Positions 58,821 to 64,000 of a stretch of DNA of 64,000 bases are shown here, piece by piece (position 1 is the first letter of the stretch; the number at the start of each line of letters is the position of its first letter). A program made the position numbers and the translations under genes. The DNA is taken from contig OY987265.1 of assembly GCA_963920665.1 (NCBI GenBank), positions 40,491,001 through 40,555,000 of the forward strand, in the 5' to 3' direction. This DNA is from Straminergon stramineum (lineage: Eukaryota; Streptophyta; Bryopsida; Hypnales; Calliergonaceae). The notes under the pieces were generated by a model, which was given only the letters and a program-made list of their open reading frames with translations, did no database searches and was not told the DNA's origin.

Positions 58821-59675
58821 GGGCCTCTTTACAATAGTAATCAAGAGCCAATCTAGATAATTTTCTTGGTCAAGAATCATGACCTAGAGTCAATATTCAT
58901 CACCTTCAATAGTGTAAAGTGAACTTACACAAATTCCTTTGGGGCTGATTTTTTAATTGAAATTCTAAAAGAAATATATTTGATAATTTGTTCTTCTTTT
59001 CTCATTTTCTCTCCCCTTCTCCCTTTTTTTCTCACTTCCTAATAAAATTTCTACAACTAGGATGCCAAGAATAGAAACTTAACCAAGAAGAATACAAAAT
59101 TTATTCTTAAAACTTGAGTCAATAGTGTATAGTGGAAAGTACTATGCAAATGTTCATGCCATTATTTTAGTGTTTCTTTCAATAAGATTAGCAAGAAAAA
59201 ATAAGATTTTAAGAAATAAGTTCATTTATTTCAATGAATACTTCAATAAAAATTTATTCACTACAATAAAATTGCAATTACTACTATAAAATGCATTTTC
59301 TATGTTTGAACAACAATTCAACAATAAAAACAACATTTGTATTAGTATAGCAATAATAAAATAGCATTTCTAATCATAAAGAATATTAAAGACTATAAAA
59401 AGTAGACCAATCAACTTTGTAGGGATGTCTTGGTCACCTAAAAATTCAACAAGTTAATCTTGTGAGGTTTCTCACCACAAAATTTGGATGACGATGAAAC
59501 TTTATCCATTTTAGGACATAGATTCTATGTCATTTTATCATCCATTTTGAACTTTAGTCACTCTTTATTCATGAGGCTTTGTGTAAAGTAAACTTCGATG
59601 GGCTCTTTCTTCTCGTTCAATCAATCATGCTCCAAATTCTTTGGTCTAGGCCCTTTGTTTACTAGTGTAAAGAGC
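58821..59675. mobile_element. Non-autonomous Harbinger-type element with TTA target duplication
   Basis: The left end is GGGCCTCTTTACAATAGTAA and the reversed right end is GGGCTCTTTACACTAGTAAA; both continue CAA.GRGCC with a one-base offset. TTA lies outside both ends (58818-58820 and 59676-59678). GGGC-starting ends with a TTA duplication are typical of PIF/Harbinger. The 855-bp body has no transposase. Its ends differ from those of the autonomous element at 21310, so that element is not its obvious parent. Confidence 0.8.
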
Positions 59676-61364
59676 CCTTATCTACAAGAAACATATGGGA
59701 CATAACTTGAATTTTATTCAATGCAACAGTGATAAGTGTAGTTGCAATATGAAGTAGGTGTAAGTGGATGAAAAGAGCAATGTTGCTTGTATATCCTTCA
59801 ATGCTACAACTTGGAGGTCAACTTTGACGACAATCAATTCAAAATTGAGCACCTAAATGTCTTATACATCAAAATATCATTGGTTGGTGGAAGCGTCAAT
59901 AGGATGTATTTTTGATATTTTGGGATACTTACCTTAGATTGTCAATGTCTAATATACTAATATATCTTGTTAGTTTATGTTACCAACATTAGTCTACTAA
60001 AATTCTAGTATTTTTTATACTCTAAGTTGAAATGAAGATGAACGATATCTATTATGTATTTGTACCTAGTTCTTATCAAAGGAAAATTATAGTGACTATA
60101 ATTGTACACCCTCATTAATAGGATAAATCCATGTACTTGATTAAATGCATATTTATAGTATATCTAGGATGATTGAATGTTTTTATGATGTTTGTGGTTG
60201 TATGCAATTGTCAGGCCAATTTGATAGGGAATTTCTAATTCATGTTTTACTTAATTTTTTGAAACACTAGATTCATTTAATAAAGTAAAGTTTTTACGTA
60301 AAAGGAATAATTCATGTGCATAGTTCTATATCCAAGACTTACTTACTAGAATTCTTTTCCAATCTTGTATTCTAAATGAAAGTACTTGCCATAAAATAAC
60401 ACATCAAATAATTCCAACTAAAATCAAATATGGATTTGGCAATAAGATATTGTAGACTTCTTGTATCAACATTAATCTTTAACCCTTGAGCCCCAATGAT
60501 TCAAATATGTCCTTCCTAAAATGAAAGATTGTCATGTTTGACTATTGTAATTTTTTCAACAATACAATGAAATCATTTGTCCTTTCCCCCACAAGTCCAA
60601 GCCTATCTCCACTACTCATCAATATGGTCAATTTTTGTGGATCTTGTTTTGGGTGACACTTTAATTAGAATGAGTTCACAAGGGTTTGTATTTCGATAAA
60701 CACGCTCTCGGCGCTTAAGGGTTAAAGGTACAAGAGGTCCAATTTGAATCACAATATGATGTTTTTGAGTATTTCATATACAATGTGCATGAATTAACAT
60801 ATACACAATTACAAAAGTTTGTATTCATGTTGGACAAGATCCAATGACACATGGCTACTCCAATTTAGATCATTATTTCACCTTTTACATGTTTGAGAAG
60901 TTTCAAAATGGTCACATATTCTTTAGGTATAATGCCATATTCGAAGATGATTGAGTATAGATATAAAAATGAACTCTAGTAGTAGTTGTTGTCTCATGTC
61001 ACATTAAACGTCATTGCTAACATAAAAACATGGATTGTTACATTAGGTGTCCTAAAAAATCTAGCAATTTAGATATGGTGTTGGGTAGAGAGGGTTTGTC
61101 CTAAAGAACCACCGGTTTTCTAGTTGCAACTAGAATTTGTCCATAATATGAAGGATCCCATAATTAAATCGAAAATAAACCTCATATTATACTCAAAGTC
61201 ATGCTTGTATTTGAAAGAATTTCATGAAGTGTTGAAAAAGGTAAAATAAAACGCCATAAAGTTGTATAAAAATATGAAAAATTGTGTAGGAACCTCATAA
61301 GTACTTTGAAGAAGCCTTCAATACTTAGTTAAGTGCTAAATCCACTCCAAATCTCCAAATAAAT
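59676..61364. other. AT-rich stretch without genes
   Basis: Nothing recognisable. Confidence 0.4.
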
Positions 61365-61960
61365 AATGTAATAATTTTTCAAAAGTTAACACAAAAATTT
61401 ACAACCCCTCCAACTTTCAAAGTAAAAGCTCATATTATCTAACTTGCATAGCTAGTCAAAGTTTTCTTTCTACAATTCAAAAGCAACTTCTCACTACTCT
61501 ACCTCCAAGTTCCTATTTTTCTCTTTCTAAGTCTAAACTAAAAGTTTAAAATCTTTTTAGAAAGATAAGACAAATATCTATAAGCCATCCAAATTTCAAC
61601 TCAAAAGATGATATTGTCCAACTTTTATAGTTAGTCAAAACTCCCTCTTTTCAATTCAAAGGTAGTTCATCACTACTTCACTTACAAGCCTATATCTCTC
61701 ATTTCAAAATTTTTAATTGAGCATGTGATAACTTTTCAAAAAAATAACACAAGTATATACAATCCCTCTAAATTCTAATTCAAAATATTATATTTTACTG
61801 CTTTTATAGTTGGTCAAAGTTCTAATTCTTCAACTCAAGGGAACTCATCACTACTTTCCTTTCTAGCCAATAACTTCTTCATTCTAACTCCAAACTATGA
61901 GAATGATAGCTCTTTACAAAGATAATGATTCAATATATGGTCATATCAAATCTCAATGGA
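61365..61960. repeat. Divergent ~179-bp tandem repeat, three copies plus a partial
   Basis: Units align at 61400, 61579 and 61758. Each has AACAC/AGAC.A, TAYAA.CC.TCYAA.TTY, then TAGYTRGTCAAA, TTCAA.TCAA and CATCACTACTT in order. A partial fourth begins near 61908. The period is regular although the copies differ greatly, as in old satellite-like sequence. No coding. Confidence 0.65.
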
Positions 61961-64000
61961 AAATACATTTTCAACAAACAATTATGAAAACTCAAAAATT
62001 TTGCCCTCAAATGACAATTAACCCTCTTACAGTCCATCAAGCATAATTTTCTCAATCTCCTTCCAAACTAACATGAGAAAGAAGGAAAATAATCACCACC
62101 TCATCCACCACCTTATCCACCTAAGCAAGTGAATTTCAGCCCTCCAAATGCCACATGGACTGCATTTCATTCCATGGCTAACTCCTTAATCTTCATGATT
62201 CTATCCATATTCCCTATGTGGAGCTTTAATCCTTTAAAAATCAATAGAAAGGTAAAACAAACTTCACCTTACGTTTCAACAACTTCAAAGATACAAAATA
62301 AAGTTTTCAATTATCTCTAACTACAAAAATAAAAAAAACATATTCAGATAGTTGTCTAGTAGAGGTAAGAAAATAGAATTTCAAGAAAGCATCACTCTTT
62401 CTACTTCTTAAGACCCCAATTAAGACTCCCCCCCAAACCCCTCTGATTCAACATGCTAATATATATTTTATATAGTTTGCACATTAAAATGTGACAACAA
62501 GAAAAGCGGCTTTCTTTATAGTGAGAGTGATCCAATAATGCAATCATAGTGATTTTTCAATACAAAGAACAAAGATAAATGTGGTCTGAAAGAGTAGCAT
62601 GAATAAAGCATCTATTGGAAATGGCTCAACCATCTAAGACTCGTGGATTTAAATGGTGAATTCCATCCTTGATGTTTTAGTTAGGAAATAGAACCTATAA
62701 TAAAGAATTGACATTTTCCTTTTCTTGAAAAAAATTTAGATCCCTACATGACGACAAGTTAGTTATTACATCCTTCACAACAATTGGATTGATTGTGGTG
62801 GTAAGGCCCCTGCCAATGCCTCATTTGAATTCATGCCCACCTTACTAGTGTGTGAAGGCCAAAGCCATTGAGCTAAGGCCGCAAGTGCCTTTTTTCAACA
62901 GATACTATTGTATAGCAACACAAATTGATTCTTATGTTCTTCTAGTTTGATTTATATATTTTTAAGACTTTGAATATAGATTCTTGATTTGAATTTGGTA
63001 TTGCATATGTAATGAATTTTAAGATATTTTCTATAAAGAAAAAATTGTGACTTTGAAAGTTACAATATGGATTGTATAAGCATTCAATATGATTATGTGC
63101 ATATATTTTGGAATTAGTAATTAATCACATTAATTTATTCATGACTATATATAATGTATTGTATGTAGGAACACTAGATATGAAGCCTTTATTAAGTGCA
63201 ATCCATGTTTCAAAGGAATACTACTTGTGAATTTTTAATATTAAAATCAATTAAATTTCTATAATATATAGTTTGTGAGTCTAATTGTTTTTTACTTATT
63301 TATTAGGATGTAGAAGATCTGACTAGTTAGCCATTTTTGTTCCTATGAATTTAGCTGCCTTTTAAATTATTTCTATATTTAATGACATCTTATCCAAATT
63401 TTCATATACTTTTATAAATATTGAAATAAATTATATAACTAAATTATGATAATTTTTTTAAATGGAATTTGATATGCTAGAAAGAATTCATAAGACTTAT
63501 AAAAAAAACTTTAAATGGTGAAGGTAATATGAACTCCTATAAACCCTCATTTGATGCCTTTGCATTGTAGTTTTCATTGGTGTGCAACAACTAACTCTAC
63601 TTTTTCCATTGCCCAATATGTGAATTACATTGATTTATTGTATTATAAGAATGAAGCTAGTTCAGCACCTCAATGAAGAATATTTTTTTTATTTGGATAA
63701 AAACATTTCATTAAGCTTTCTAATCATTTCAAAGAATTTCTTCACTTGTTGAAGAATACTTTGAAAATATGTAATTCATATAAAATATTGAAAACATCAT
63801 GGCAATTCAACTAGTTTGATACCTCAAGGTTAGAGTTTTGATTTTTTTCAATTGTTGAACATCCTAAGCAAGATCAATTTTTCCTTATAGTATACATATG
63901 ACAATAATTTACAAAAGTTACGCTACTTGTAATAGGTTGAGGTATTCATCTATGTTGTATTAAACCAACAACTTATTTTTTGTGTTGACAATAAATTTTG
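61961..64000. other. AT-rich right edge without genes
   Basis: No gene recognised. The 63-codon frame at 62129-62320 has no motif. Confidence 0.4.

Noticed and set aside
1..64000. tRNA, rRNA, CRISPR array or organelle insert
   Set aside because: I saw no convincing tRNA arms, rRNA blocks, regularly spaced direct repeats or organelle genes. A tRNA scan was not possible by eye, so a single tRNA could be missed.

Overview
The window reads as nuclear DNA of a land plant. It has a plant-type GT31 galactosyltransferase gene, GT-AG introns, and plant transposon classes (PIF/Harbinger, CACTA), set in very AT-rich, repeat-dense sequence. There is no bacterial gene packing. The lineage cannot be fixed from the sequence. 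The strong contrast between one GC-rich, intron-poor gene and AT-rich surroundings would suit a seed-free plant (moss, lycophyte, fern), but that is inference. The window holds one 200-base assembly gap (10723-10922).

Region by region. 1-4573 is a higher-GC island with the only convincing host gene, a beta-1,3-galactosyltransferase-like Golgi enzyme on the minus strand (2077-3273). Two small DNA transposons (311-677, 726-1044) lie on its 3' side. 4574-7589 holds a long foldback element and one TTAA-flanked repeat. 7803-11802 contains two successive large inverted repeats built from pieces of a decayed transposon, the second broken by the gap. 14690-15629 holds a decayed transposase fragment fused to a third copy of the same material. 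15.9-21.3 kb is old repeats with a small CACTA-type element. 21310-27326 is a complete PIF/Harbinger transposon. 27.3-38.7 kb holds more TTAA-family copies in AT-rich DNA. 38.7-48.4 kb is a patchwork of tandem repeats, a second CACTA-type element and higher-GC segments that I could not classify. 48.4-64 kb is AT-rich and gene-free, with divergent tandem repeats near 52 and 61.6 kb and a Harbinger-type non-autonomous element at 58821-59675.

How the genes work together. The one clear system is the Harbinger element. A Myb/trihelix-like DNA-binding protein (plus strand, three exons by my reading) and a DDE transposase (minus strand) point toward each other between 20-bp inverted ends flanked by TAA duplications. 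In known PIF/Harbinger elements both proteins are needed for movement. Here the transposase is open throughout and keeps the D, D, E residues, and the partner gene reads through if two introns are spliced, so the element could be recently active. The galactosyltransferase is unrelated to it and would act on arabinogalactan-protein sugar chains in the Golgi.

Provided translations that open with GTG were re-started at the first in-frame ATG, or extended by splicing, for the genes reported here.
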